Part shown: piece by piece, positions 1 through 10,840 of the stretch | How positions within the stretch are numbered: the first letter of the stretch is position 1 | How the letters are laid out: each line of letters begins with the position of its first letter | Origin: Pseudoips prasinana | Taxonomy: Eukaryota; Arthropoda; Insecta; Lepidoptera; Nolidae | Direction of reading: 5' to 3' | Assembly: GCA_951640165.1 (NCBI GenBank) | Contig: OX621242.1 | Span: 22,998,001 to 23,062,000 of the forward strand | Length of the DNA: 64,000 bases | Translations under genes and position numbers: made by a program | The notes under the pieces: model-generated | The model's input: only the letters and a program-made list of their open reading frames with translations | Databases searched by the model: none | Told to the model about the DNA's origin: nothing

Positions 1-329
1 TATCTTTCATTTGTTTATTTATTGCCGCGAAAGCTTTGCCGTTGAACAATTAAATACGAAACGAATTTAGTTCCGACTGTTACCTGCGCTTATAACATTT
101 CATGCATTTATACGCCACATAAAAATATGGCCATGTTACTTTTTACTTGCAATAAAATAATATTTTATTGTTCTAAATTCAAATATAAACGGGCGAGATG
201 AACAGCGCGCGCAGGCGCGTGGCGCGAAGACAGCCGGACACTCTGCACGCCAATTAACGCGGCGCGTTCACACGACCGACCGATCCGCCGAGTCCTTTCC
301 CGCACACCATCCGCGTAGCTAGCGTTAAC

Positions 330-395
330 CTGTCTCATCGTGAGTTGAGTAAGCACTGCGGCCAACGCAAACGCGCGAGTTACCATCATTTCCAT
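330..395 (-). CDS. possible first coding exon with signal peptide
   Basis: I do not recognise the gene. On the minus strand an ATG at 395-393 opens a frame of 22 codons (MEMMVTRAFALAAVLTQL, then TMRQ) that looks like an N-terminal signal peptide: a short basic n-region followed by a hydrophobic Ala/Leu/Val core. The frame reaches CAG|GTTAAC at 332-324, a possible but weak 5' splice site in phase 0. A minus-strand TATA box lies about 117 bp upstream of the ATG, leaving room for a 5'UTR of about 90 nt. The frame stays open to 165 if unspliced, but the distal part is Arg-rich and looks non-coding. One out-of-frame upstream ATG overlaps the start, which weakens the call. The rest of the gene would lie beyond the left edge. 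Confidence 0.28.
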
Positions 396-511
396 TCAGG
401 GACTCGCAGTCGCCCGATTTGAAAATAGAGAAACTCAAACATTCGCCCGATTATCGGGATCGCTGTCGATGGTCGGTCAGTGCGCCGTGCTCGACTCGCC
501 TCGCCTCGCAC

Positions 512-519
512 TATTTATA
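512..519 (-). promoter_or_regulatory. TATA box of a minus-strand promoter
   Basis: TATAAATA is read on the minus strand, inside an otherwise GC-rich island (about 165-510). A start site about 30 bp downstream would fall near 483-488. It sits correctly placed for the signal-peptide ORF at 395. On the plus strand an arthropod-initiator-like TCAGT is present at 477-481, so the direction of transcription is not certain. Confidence 0.4.
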
Positions 520-1850
520 TCGGAAAGAGAGAACTGCGTTTCGACACTTCACGTGTATGTGTATACCTTTATTTTATTACCATTTGTAGCCGGTTTTAAC
601 CTGGAACGATTAGTAAGCGTGGCTTATTTTATTGTGGCTTATGATGATGCGCCTTACGATGGAATTTAGACATTATTCATTCGGTTCATAACTTTCGTTT
701 ATATTTATCTCATAAATCGTAATTTTTAATTATAATGGAATTTATATATTTGTCGTGAATATGATAGCAGGATTATATAAATCATTATATGAATAATAAT
801 AAATTCGTTTTTTATTTCTATTATTACTAAAGTTTCCCTTACTAATTTAATTAAACCATATAAAAGGACGTTTTTTGACACAATTATTTGAAAGTGAGTT
901 GGTTATTCCCTAGCTTTTGTATTGAACCCAGATATCCTAAGCGTTACACTAATGGAAATATGATTATTCAAAAACTCATGTCATCTCTAGTATTGTATTT
1001 CATTTTGTTTTCCTTACATAAGTTGTAAATAAATATCACTTTATTGTATATATTTAATGTAATCTACGTTATCCTGGGAGTTTTACTTTTTAATTACGTT
1101 TAATCTATGTAATCTATTATTCTTGATTTGGTACAAACAGGTGAGTAAACACCAAAGCAAAAAGTAACAGGTGTCAAGTTCCACTCGCCGAGTATTCGCA
1201 ATATTTTCACATGTACGAACATATTCACGGTCTATTGTAATATTACGTACAGCCTTGCAACGACTAAATGTCAGACTCAACACTCAAAACCCATTGAAAT
1301 CTATTCTTAGTCGCAGACAAAAACAAGTAAACACTAGTCACATACGTGGAACTACAAAAAGAGTTGTAAAACCACTAAAAAAATCTCTTGATATTTTATA
1401 AATAGTGTCGTGGGAGCATCTCCGTACTTTGATACATGCCGACTCCGGAGCGGTACCCGTAGACGATTTTTTACTACCTGCTCCTTTTAAAATTAAAACT
1501 TTATAGATCTGTATGTGATTCGTCAAAGATACCGCTTGTACAAGTATAGATTCGTATAAATTTTATATTTTTTGTTTGCTACCTTTCTGCAGGAATGCCA
1601 AATTGAAGTGATTCGGCAGTTTTGTATAAGCCAATACTGCGAAGGTACGTAATCAAATTGAATCATTTAAGGAAATACCCCAACCTAACCCTGACATCAT
1701 TCGAAAATGATCCTAATGGTGGATTCACTTCGGATTTAGGTACAGAAGGAAAATCTATGTTTAAAGACCTTCAGATCAGATGCACCCTCAATTTCACTAC
1801 GTTGCAAAGTTTGGTATCTCTCATAAGAAGGCTAAGAGTCACTTAAAAAG
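520..1850. other. no supported gene; AT-rich
   Basis: The stretch is mostly AT-rich. Short overlapping ORFs on both strands at 1083-1526 and 1622-1846 have no recognisable domain. The minus frame through 1410-1526 contains a mildly coding-like Gly/Ser/Lys stretch, but no splice signals support it. Confidence 0.5.
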
Positions 1851-2205
1851 CGTTGGAGAGGGCTGTGTTCGGAGCTCTCCTGCGAGATCGAATCGTAAAT
1901 GTCGAAATACAGGCGAACCAAAGTAACTGACATAGCCCAAAGAATTGCCCAGCCAACGAGGCAGCGGGCAGGACACATAGCTCGTAAAACCGACGGCTGC
2001 TGATGCAGAAAGGTTCTTGAATGGCGACTACGAACCGAAAGACATGGCGTAGGCAGGCCCCCAATAAGATGATCACCACAGATGATCTTGTGTGGGTCGC
2101 TGGAAGCCGCTGAATGCAGGTAGCGCAACCGGCACTTGTGGAGATCTTTGGGGATTTGTCCATCGGTGGACACCTTTCAGCTGATATGATGATGATGACG
2201 ATGAT
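1851..2205 (+). pseudogene. RTE-like LINE 3' fragment (ORF C-terminus plus tail)
   Basis: This is the decayed 3' end of a non-LTR retrotransposon. On the plus strand, with several frameshifts and stops, one can read pieces of a typical LINE C-terminal region: an ERAVFGALLRDRI-like stretch, then IARKTDG, a VLEW segment, VGRPPIR, and a tail resembling LWRSLG..F. It ends in a (GATGAT)n-like microsatellite at 2188-2205, the usual 3' terminus of this family. Antisense ORFs here (1832-2291) are shadows. Related fragments lie near 6350, 27013, 29922, 45331 and 54441. Confidence 0.7.
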
Positions 2206-3411
2206 ATTATATAAATAAATAAATAACCAACACGTCTACTCTCAGAAGAGTAAGTAAAAATACAATATAAATAAACATTATTATACACCAAGATTTCGCT
2301 AACTGAAATTTCTTCCAGCCAACCTTAAGATGGACAAAACAAACAAGAAGAATAAAATAACCGGTGATATGGGTGTAACAAGTTAAGGGGAAGATAGCGC
2401 CCCCGATTCTACGCAATACTATTTTTTTTATTTTAATATCATTAGATTTTCTTCTAACATAGTTCATATGATAAAGACAGCATCTTTAGGTGTTTCAATT
2501 CAGTTTTGGAGCGAAATACTGAGTAAAAATTAGCGAAACGACTAATTATGCATCCGGAATTAGTTCGCAGTTTTAGTCGTTTCTGCTCAATACAGCATGT
2601 ATCAAAAGAAAATTGTTTTCAGACATGCTGTATTAGAGAGAGATTTAATGAAATTTATTTATAATAATAATAAATCTTTATTTCACTAAAATACACATAG
2701 TAGCTACAAAATAATTAGAACAAAACACAATACGCAAAATCGTTGACGTGCTGCCCTCCTAGATAGGCTATTTATTAGCCTTTATTAATTAGTTTCTATT
2801 AATTAGCCTGTATTATTTTTTTTTTACTTATTTAATTAGTTTAAAGGTGTAAAATAGGGAATCGCTAGTGACAGAAATTAAGAAGTATAGTAAATAAAAG
2901 AAAATGGCTTAAGCCACTGACTTCAGTCAAATTAGTGATTTTCCGCAAGTTTTACGCCAGATTTGTAAATATCTTGCCCCCTGCAAGTTTGTTTTCATTG
3001 TTCCCAAAAAATGTGTGTTTTGATTGTTTTCTGTTCACTCTATTGTGACGTGATACGATAATAATATTGGGGGTTATCAGCCTCTTAACATAAGCTTAAA
3101 GGTTACTCCTTAACTAGGTATGATAAATACTAACATAATATACATATAAATATATAACTCGACGCATAAAGAGGTGTAATGGTATTTCAAATAGTAGGTA
3201 CTCATAAAATTACCACCACAAACTGATTAAAATTAACTAAATGAGTTATAATTAAAATAATTAAACACCAATATAATTTAAATTCAATCGAAAATCAAAC
3301 ATAATATTCATAACAAACATAAAGAATCGATACAATTAATTAGTCGATACGATCGACTCCCGAGTCTAGCCGGCGGGTATAAGGGCAAGTCAAGCTCTGA
3401 GGTAAAGTTTG
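2206..3411. other. no gene; AT-rich, LINE-tail remnant
   Basis: At 2661-2760 a (TAA)n-TCTTTATTTCAC motif resembles the reverse complement of a LINE 3' end. A 12-bp inverted repeat with arms ACAGCATGT / ACATGCTGT is at about 2590-2635. Nothing else is recognisable. Confidence 0.5.
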
Positions 3412-3550
3412 TACAGACGCCAGCACATCAAGCTACGCCAATCTGTCAAATTTCCCCAATTGAAAGTGAACCTTATCTTTATGAGATAAAGTTGAAAATC
3501 TATAAAAGAAATTTGACAGATTGGGGCTGCTGGATGTGCTGGCGTCTATA
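3412..3550. mobile_element. TA-flanked hairpin MITE, copy 1
   Basis: A 139-bp near-palindrome beginning CAGACGCCAGCACATC and ending with its inverse, flanked by TA. The terminal inverted repeats run through CCCCAATCTGTCAAATTTC, more than 40 bp, and most of the interior also pairs. TA flanks and no coding capacity fit a Tc1/mariner-type MITE. Five further copies are in the window. Confidence 0.85.
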
Positions 3551-3660
3551 CCTGTGAACGCGATGTGTGGTCCGAAGTTCGATGACTAACAAAAGTGTAT
3601 ATAGTAGTTGTATAGCGACAAATATTCCTCATTTCTGACTTTGGTAGTTAATAAATTAAA

Positions 3661-3885
3661 CTGGCAACCATGCCGCTAAAGGCTTGCCATTCACGCCGCA
3701 GGTCGTAGGTTCGATTCCACTCAGGACAAATATTTGTGTGTACGAACATGTCTGTTTGTTCTGAGTCTGGGTGTCTATTATCTATATAAGTATGTTTTTA
3801 CAAACGAAAGTAGTATAAGTAATATGTAATTAATCAGTTACTTGTATTTCCATAGTAGGTACAAGCACTGCTTAGTCTGAATTGA
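3661..3885 (+). mobile_element. tRNA-derived SINE, family C
   Basis: The head has an RNA polymerase III B-box-like GGTTCGATTCC at about 3708-3718. It is followed by ACAAATATTTGTGTG, a CTGAGTCTGGGTG stretch, TATATAAGTATG, and a tail resembling GTACAAGC..TGCTTAGT. Other copies or pieces are at 9980, 25505 and 53220. Confidence 0.7.
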
Positions 3886-3925
3886 ATTAAACATAAAATT
3901 AGGATATCAGAATCGGACCTCACAC

Positions 3926-4050
3926 GTACGCACGGCTACATATCAAGTTATACATCCAGTATAAACTAATCTCGCGTTGTATAGGATTTCCTTACAATGA
4001 GAAGTCAGCTTATAATGGAAATGTGTAGCTTGATACGTAGCCGTGTGTAC
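3926..4050. repeat. foldback (inverted duplication) beside SINE-C
   Basis: The left arm at 3926-3955 (starting GTACGCACGGCTAC) is the reverse complement, about 26 of 30 positions, of the right arm at 4021-4050. The motif also occurs at the 3' end of the SINE-C copy near 53230. It may be an inverted duplication of a SINE tail rather than a separate transposon. Confidence 0.6.
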
Positions 4051-4317
4051 AACATCATTGTTGTACGTGTGTATATACTTACTGCCCACAGCTAACAATG
4101 GAAACGGCAACAACTGTGATGATCACACACCGAAATCGTTATAATAAAGACAACGATATTAATTAAATAACAATTGAGATGTAGAGCGAGACAGCGATAT
4201 CAGTGATTATGTCGCCACCTATATTTAGCTAACCCATTCCGAATGCTACGCACGACTCAGGATGTTGATAACATATTTGCATATAACTATGAACTGTGGC
4301 GTTCTACTACATACATG

Positions 4318-4456
4318 TAAAGACGCCAGCACATCAAGCTACCCCAATCTGTCAAATTTCCCCAATTGAAAGTGAACCTTATGCTTTTGTGATAAAGTTG
4401 AAAATCTATAAAAGAAATTTGACAGATTGCGGTAGCTGGATGTGCTGGCGTCAGTA
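4318..4456. mobile_element. TA-flanked hairpin MITE, copy 2
   Basis: Same 139-bp palindromic element as at 3412, in the same internal orientation. One terminal base differs (AAGACGCC rather than CAGACGCC at the left end). TA is present on both sides. Confidence 0.85.
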
Positions 4457-4902
4457 CATACAATAACAAATTAGATAACAAAAGTTTTTAAAACATACAA
4501 CTTGTTCGAAGTAAACGTTTAATTAAATTAAATAATGAAATGTATTCAGCACTTGGGTATTAACATACACTTGTACTTGTCAAGCTCACAATGCGGTGCA
4601 TAAACATAGTCGAATACGGTATTAAAATAACAAAAAAAATATGGAATTATTCCGTCCGTGCGGTCTGTTTTATCACATATAGTTTCTAAATCCTTAAATA
4701 AATAACAATTTACTAAGCTACTAAATTTATGATACCTACCTGCGTTTCAGTGACGTTTGACCGAACCTTGAATATATATTTATTTTTCCTTACTGCGTTC
4801 ATGCCAACATATTGCAGACACCATTACAGTAAATATCTTGTAATATGGCAACCAGACACCTGATATATATTGATCATCATCATCATCAGCCTGATATGAT
4901 AT
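4457..4902. other. no gene; AT-rich
   Basis: No feature is supported. A short (CAT)n run at about 4873-4888 directly precedes the SINE-A copy and may be a remnant of a LINE 3' terminus. Confidence 0.5.
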
Positions 4903-5147
4903 GACGGTCACCGTAGCCTTGTTAGTGCTCCTGCCTACGAAGCTGGTGGTTCTGGGTTCGAATCCCGGTAAGTGCAAATATTTGTGTAATGAGCACGAAT
5001 ATTTGTTTCTAACTCATGGATGTTTTCTATGTATATAAGTATTTATCTATCTATATAAGTATGTATATCGTCGCGTAGTACCCATTGTACAAACTTTGCT
5101 TAGTTTGGGGTTAGGATGATCTGTGTGACATTGTCCCTAGATATTAT
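4903..5147 (+). mobile_element. tRNA-derived SINE, family A
   Basis: The tRNA-like head has a degenerate A box (TAGCCTTGTTAG) and a perfect B box GGTTCGAATCC at 4955-4965. The body reads AAATATTTGTGTAATGAGCA, TATATAAGTATGTATATCG, then GTACAAACTTTGCTTAGTTT and a tail ending in CCCTAGATATTAT. Full-length or partial copies are at 7245, 10841, 28802, 32422 and 34775. Confidence 0.85.
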
Positions 5148-5150
5148 ATC

Positions 5151-5390
5151 GTCCACTGCTGCACATAGGCCTCCGCCAAAGGTTTCTATAACGTTGCCAT
5201 TTGGACGGATTTGCCGTAATCTCCCCGCTTGGCATGCCAGTTGGCGACCACAGTCAGGTGGTAGTTAGTACACAGGAGGCGCTGCTGTGTCCTTTAGTCG
5301 CCATTTACGACACCTTCGGGATGGTATGAAGTGGCCCTGTTATTCTTTTTCGGCCAGAAACCACACGGCCACTAAACGGAATATATGTAT
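5151..5390 (+). repeat. dispersed repeat C (class unknown)
   Basis: It shares several stretches with 13656-13842 in inverse orientation, including the GGCGCTGCTGTGT / CAGGTGGTAGTTAGTACACA region and GGTTTCTATAACGTTGCCAT. The first bases (GTCCACTGCTGCACATAGGC) resemble a LINE tail. It is probably a LINE 3' region or a SINE. Confidence 0.5.
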
Positions 5391-5402
5391 ACATATTATA
5401 GA

Positions 5403-6249
5403 CTAGCTGTGCCCCGCGGTTTTACCCGCGTTAAATTTTATAAATTATCACAGCTCCTCCCCCGTAGGTGATAATATGTAGCCTATTTGTTGCCCCGACC
5501 TCTTAGTAATATTCATGCAAAATTTTAAGGAAATCCATGCTGTACTTTTTAGGGATCCGTACCCAAATGGCAAAAAACGGAACCCTTATAGATTCGTCAT
5601 GTCTGTCTGTCTGTCCGTCCGTCCGTATGTCACAGCCACTTTTTTCCGAAACTATAAGAGCTGTACTGTTGAAACTTGGTAAGTAGATGTATTCTGTGAA
5701 CCGCATTAATATTTTTACACAAAAATAGAAAAAGAATAATAATTATGGGGGTCCCCATACATAGAACTGAAATTCAATTTTTTTTTTCATCGTATCCATA
5801 CTAGTGGGGTCTCAATAGATAAGTCTTCAAAAATTTTATTGAGGTTTCTAATATTTTTTTTCTAAACTGAATAGTATGCCTGTAACTTCTAAAATAAGAG
5901 AATGATAAAACTAAAAAAAATATATGATGTACATTACCATGCAAACTAACAACGAAAATTGGTTTGAACGAGATCTAGCAAGGAGTTTTTTTTAATACGT
6001 CATAAATCGTAAACCGCAATTTGCTTTCATTTAATCAACTGAAATACTTGCTGCTACGGAACCCTTCATGGGCGAGTCCGACTCGCACTTGGCCCGTTTT
6101 TTTGAGTTTAGCCCGGACATACATACAGACAAACGGCCAAAAAATCTAAAAAACTACATTTTGACTGTAGATCACGCAACAAGTATCCTTTTAAAAAAAA
6201 TATTCTATGTACAGTTTTGACTTTTCTACGATTTTATTATATGTATAGA
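5403..6249 (-). mobile_element. Helitron-like element carrying a nested repeat
   Basis: On the minus strand it starts TCTATACATATAATAAAA at 6249 and ends GGCACAGCTAG at 5403, inserted between host A and T. That is the Helitron boundary signature. A GC-rich 3' segment (GCGGTTTTACCCGCG on the plus strand) lies next to the CTAG end. About 550 bp of a different repeat interrupts it. Confidence 0.65.
5549..6105. repeat. nested CGTACCC...TGGCCCG repeat
   Basis: It begins at about AGGGATCCGTACCC, contains an inner inverted AAAAAACGGAACCC and a GTCTGTCTGTCTGTCCGTCC tract, and ends GCACTTGGCCCGTTTTTTT. I recognise this as a very common lepidopteran dispersed sequence; its transposon class is not evident from this copy. 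It sits inside the Helitron-like element. Confidence 0.6.
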
Positions 6250-6250
6250 T

Positions 6251-6347
6251 AACCCCGACAGAACAAATAATCATGCGCATTATACAAAAAAAAATCTAGG
6301 GTGGATGTCGAACTCATGACTTAGCAGTCAGTCACTAACTATTGGTG
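6251..6347 (-). mobile_element. tRNA-derived SINE, family D (5' part)
   Basis: Read on the minus strand: TAGTTAGTGACTGACTGCTAA, then GAGTTCGACATCC (a decayed B box), then GATTATTTGTTCTGTC. The same order is seen in the copies at 19755, 22166, 26927 and 45946. Confidence 0.6.
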
Positions 6348-6349
6348 TT

Positions 6350-6580
6350 ATCATCATCATCGTCATCATGTCAGCCTCTGCCGGACGTAGGCCACGTCAA
6401 ATATGTCCACAATTACCAATCAGCAGCTTCCAAAGACACCTACAAGATCAACGATGCGTCTTCCGGTTCATGGTCACCACTCAAGAACCTTTCTGTCCCA
6501 GCAGCCCTCGCTTCTATGAGATATGTGTCCTCTCCTCTTTGGAATGAAAGCCAAAGGACGGTAAAAGAACAGTAGGAAGA
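6350..6580 (-). pseudogene. RTE-like LINE 3' fragment
   Basis: The minus-strand sense contains a WDRKVLEW-like segment and ends in (ATG/GAT)n at 6350-6368. It is heavily mutated. The ORFs at 6342-6652 are within this element. Confidence 0.6.
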
Positions 6581-7244
6581 CCACAAATGAGAAAGAAGGA
6601 CGATATTATACTGATAATTGGTTGAAAAGCACCCAAAACAGAATGTAGGCACCCTTTAATAGTCTCCATTGACCGGTAAAATAGGCCTAAACTACGATAC
6701 CTACTCCAAAATGGCTTGAGATGATGAAGGTGACGACCTAAAATGTGTGCGGCTTGACCTATTATGATGACATTCTTATCTCACTAGGACAAATTAAATT
6801 AATTTATGGAATGTTATCCTTAACTTGTATTGTACTACAAGGAAAATAGTCAAAATTATATAATAGTTATAGATTTTGGGCACCTTTGCGGAAAAAGGAA
6901 TTAGCTTTGAGTGTGAAGAGAATAGATTTTTTAGTATATTTATTTATTTATATATAGTACAACCAAATTATACATATTACACATATAAAAAATATATAAT
7001 AACATGGTTTTGCATCTGATATGTAATATCAATTAAGATGTACATAACATTAACCAGCTATAAATAAGAAGTATTTTTGACACGCAAATTGACATTTAAA
7101 CCAAAAAATACTTAAACTAATTCAAAAATTTATAACTACCTAGAACATATTGGTAACGACTAGGAATTCAATAGGCAAAAGTACTTTTTTATTTAGTTTC
7201 AAATTCGCTAAATGAATTACTAAATATGTCTACATTTATTTTTA
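6581..7244. other. no gene; AT-rich
   Basis: A (TTTA)n tract at 6935-6960 followed by ATATAGTACAACC resembles an old LINE tail. Nothing else is supported. Confidence 0.45.
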
Positions 7245-7492
7245 TAGGGACAATGATACACAGTTCATCCTTGTCCCAAACTAAGCAAAGCTTGTACTAT
7301 GGGTACCAGGCGACGATATACATATCTACTAATATATATAGATAAATACTTACTTAAACACATAGAAAACATCCATGACTCAGAAACAAATATTCGTACT
7401 CATCACACAAATATTTGCACTTACCGGGATTCGAACCCAGGACCACCAGCTTCGTAGGCAGGAGCACTACCAACTAGGCTACGGTGATCGTC
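7245..7492 (-). mobile_element. tRNA-derived SINE, family A
   Basis: A full-length copy in reverse. The B box appears as GGATTCGAACC at about 7429-7439, the A-box region as CCAACTAGGCTAC at about 7470-7482. The tail starts at TAGGGACAATG. Confidence 0.85.
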
Positions 7493-8330
7493 AAATTGGA
7501 TCGCGACTTTGGACAGATTTGTTGGTTTGTAATGACTAAAAAACTACTAAACTGATTATCGACACGATCGAGGTCAAGTATAGGTCCGATGGGTTTTCGT
7601 GTTCTTCGAGGCACGGTGGGGAAAAACCACCAACTTCCAGACGACGGGCTGAAACTAAAAATTTGTTTATCGTTTCATTATCTACGGTTGAGTTGCCTAG
7701 CAACTAGGGAGTCAAAACTGAACAAAAGATATACACCCAACCCCATGTTAGTAGATCCACTTGTGCAAGCAAAAGTGCTCTTATTGCCTACGTAACATAG
7801 ACGCTGCCAAGGTCAAAGTGCCGCGTACTTACAGTAATCACAACTCGACTATGCCCTAAATGACGTTACTCCGTTATGAAAAATTCTCAGAAATGTCAAT
7901 GTTTGTTTACTCGTAGGTTTCACAACAAGCACGTGTAGACATTAAGTAAATATAGATACAGAATGGTGGCAATTCTGTGTCTTGACTTCTAAATAATTTC
8001 AACTTCATAACATATTTTTTTATTCTTGATGGTTTAATTGGTGATATTGAATACCGCCCCAAGAATGCCCTGTGCTTTACGAATCTCAACTCTGAAATTC
8101 TCTGTAAGTTGAAGGTTTTTTTAAATTTAAAATAGGCTGCATAATAGTTTGTATTTAAACGACATTGTCAGGTCAATTTGTTATTGTGTCCAGAGAGAAA
8201 TTTAAAATAAATACGTCCTATAGTTTGTTTTTTGAACTTAACATTTTTTAATGAAAAGTAAACTATGTAATATCCAGGTCATAAGATATCTGGAAAATAT
8301 ACTGCTGCATAACAATATTACATATGTATG
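7493..8330. other. no supported gene
   Basis: A GC-richer stretch (7560-7810) holds a 68-codon plus-strand ORF (7589-7795) without recognisable motifs. I cannot support it as a gene. The remainder is AT-rich. Confidence 0.45.
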
Positions 8331-8469
8331 TACACACGCCAGCACATTCAGCTACCCCAATCTGTCAAATTTCCTTTATAGATTTTAAATTTTACCACAA
8401 TAGCATAAAGTTCACTTTAAATTGGGGGAATTTGACAGATTGGGGTAGCTTGATGTGCTGGCGTCTGTA
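8331..8469. mobile_element. TA-flanked hairpin MITE, copy 3
   Basis: 139-bp palindromic element with the interior in the opposite orientation to copies 1 and 2. TA flanks are present. Confidence 0.85.
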
Positions 8470-8984
8470 CGTCAGATCTTACATCTATTGGTAAAAAGAG
8501 GTAAAGTACACAACCTACCTCGTCTACATAAATTATGTTAGTCTTTTGTTGGGTTAGAACTTCAATTTTATTCGAAAATTCCAATGTATATGATTCAAAT
8601 GCCTTTGGACATATTGAAATCCCAGATAAAAAAAAATATAATAAAATTAAAATTATATATTATAGAACCAATAATTGTGTAAATAACAAAAACTTTTGGT
8701 AGCTTTGTAAAACTGTCATTAGACTGAAACATTCAATTCAATTTATCCATGAACAATTTACATTGTGTTTGTAAATTATATAAACACAAAACAACACAAA
8801 TTAAAACACAGTATTATTTGTAAAAATATTATTAATACAATAAAAAAATCGATATTTAATTTTCTTGTATGTAATCTTAAATTGACATTTCACATGTTCT
8901 TTATTTTGTTTCTCATATTCTATTATTTAATTACCATTGAGTGCTTAAGCCTATAACAAGTGAAATTAATACCTCTGACATTTA
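8470..8984. other. no gene; very AT-rich
   Basis: An ORF at 8765-8956 encodes only a low-complexity Ile/Leu/Phe-rich string expected from AT-rich DNA. Confidence 0.55.
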
Positions 8985-9071
8985 CGAATCAAATTTAACC
9001 GGAATCCGTCCAGCCGTTTTTGCGTGAGTACCGTCCAAATACACAATTCTACATTTATATTAATAGCAGGA
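8985..9071 (-). mobile_element. Helitron-like 5' fragment
   Basis: Minus-strand start at about 9071 (TCCTGCTATTAATATAAATG), followed by a decayed copy of the body with the conserved AGCCGTTTTTGCGTGAGTA motif (plus strand). The CTAG 3' end is missing. Confidence 0.5.
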
Positions 9072-9794
9072 TAATGACCTTAGTCCAACTATTTATATTC
9101 TTTACTTTGAGCAAATTTTCCTTCAGTTACACGTGCGTGACTAAACAAACGAACATCTAAAATACTCTGTCTTTTTCCTACGAACTTCGTCTGAAGGAAA
9201 TGGAATGATAGTTTATTTGGTGAAAGACAGAATCATGGCCATTGACTTTGAATGAAATACGCGTAACCAGATTGTTTGCTAAATTTGATTTCACAACAAC
9301 AGATATAAATAAAATGATTAGAAAACATATTTAGGGTATAGACATACGACGAATTGAGGTGAGGCAAGTGTATAAGTGAACGATCAGCCTTGGTGCGTTT
9401 GAAATCTCGTTGCGGGCGTGACCACGATGTTCAACAAATGATATCATACCAACACCAGACGATTACGTAGTAATCAAACTAGTTACCACGTCAAAACATC
9501 ATACATCACTGCGTAGAACTATTACTATAATCATTCATCCATTACGCTGTTGGAAGTGTGTATGAAAATATTTGCCGATGCCAAGGGAGCGTTGAATGCG
9601 AACTAGTTAAATAACATCGTTCTCATTCCAGCAACTGTTATTAGAGGATCACGGTCTACTGATAATTGCTGTCTAAATATTTACCGTTCAGAGTACATTC
9701 AAGCTCATTCCACAGTCCCTGAATCTAATTTTCGTCTAATTATCGTAATGTTAACAATAAGTTAATCATTATTGAAATCCTTTGATATAATATA
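9072..9794. other. no gene; unique sequence
   Basis: Region 9340-9620 is less AT-rich than its surroundings and has no repeat that I recognise, but it shows no ORF or splice structure. Confidence 0.45.
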
Positions 9795-9941
9795 TTTTTT
9801 TAAGACAACGCTCGCACTTAATCACACCCGGACTCAGAACAACTACTTATGGATCACACAAATAGCTGTCCAGCGCGGGAATCGAATCCGGTACACCAAA
9901 TGGCGAGAAGATTCTCTTAACCGCTGCGCTACATGCCACAT
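9795..9941 (-). mobile_element. tRNA-derived SINE, family B
   Basis: On the minus strand: GCGCAGCGGTTAAGAG (A-box region), GGATTCGATTCC (B box), CAGCTATTTGTGTGATCCAT, CTGAGTCCGGGTGTGATT, then a CTTAAAAAAA end. Related copies are at 32186 and 41112. Confidence 0.75.
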
Positions 9942-9979
9942 TATAAATCAGTTAAGTCCGTTTTATAATAATAATAATA

Positions 9980-10048
9980 TCCTGAGACATTATTCACACA
10001 CGGCCATCTAATCAAAAATGAAGCAGAGCTTGTACTATGGAAACCCGA
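9980..10048 (-). mobile_element. SINE family C, 3' tail fragment
   Basis: CACACACGGCCATCT..GAAGCAGAGCTTGTACTATGG matches the 3' end of SINE-C at 53220-53290 in the same orientation. Confidence 0.5.
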
Positions 10049-10623
10049 AAGATTACAATGATAATAACACCCCGACAAACAACAAACATATTAGTTTTTT
10101 GGAAAAAGACTCCATTTGTTTGACATTAAGTTTACTTATGAGGAGGTTACAGGTCAGCACAGCCGTGAAAAATAAAAAGTGGGGATGCTCTGTCCCTTTC
10201 ACGTAAAATTACTACAAGTGACGTCATATGTTAGTATCGTACGTTCTTTATCTAACAGGATTTTTAAATATTTATTTATTTATAAATTATACACAATCGA
10301 CAGTTCACAAATGCAACTTAACAATTTTGTCATGTTTAAATACAAGTTCTGTGTGATTTGCCTTTACAGGTGCATACAACACTTACAATATTATTACAAA
10401 ACAAAAACTTAAAAAAACTATTCTAAAATTTGGTCTTATATTGAAGATAGAAACTACAACGAATATAACAAGGTTAACATTAATTTAAGTTTTACAGTCG
10501 GCTTTATTTATGATCCGCCTTAATACTGACGAAAAAAAAGTTAGTGCGCACCCCTATTGCAACTAGCGTTAAGATTAGGTATACTGGTGTACAATTACTT
10601 ACATTAAGTACCTACTTACTAAT
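10049..10623. other. no gene; AT-rich
   Basis: Only short overlapping ORFs (10018-10412) are present, with low-complexity composition and no motif. Confidence 0.5.
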
Positions 10624-10785
10624 CATATGGGCAGTGATTACCCTAGTGTCAGAGTTGTTCAAGCCGCCCATTAGGCCTCTGACATGTCTTAACGACTGTT
10701 GTCTAATGACTACAACCGGGACCAACACCTTAACTTGTCCTCCGAAACATGGTGACCCTCAGAAATTAAACTACTTTTGGTAGTA

Positions 10786-10829
10786 AGTAGGCTCGTGGTC
10801 TACCCATCTATGGATAGACCACGAGCCTA
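10786..10829. repeat. hairpin made by inverted copying inside the SINE
   Basis: Arms TAGGCTCGTGGTCTACCCA and TGGATAGACCACGAGCCTA pair over 19 bp with one mismatch. In the family copies at 60.5-61.0 kb only the right arm exists, so the left arm is the derived one. Confidence 0.8.
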
Positions 10830-10840
10830 GTTGCTTAACC

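Noticed and set aside
1832..2291. 113- and 106-codon minus-strand ORFs
   Set aside because: They are antisense to a LINE 3' fragment.
3412..3550. MITE hairpins as miRNA genes
   Set aside because: Six dispersed copies with TA flanks are better explained as transposons.
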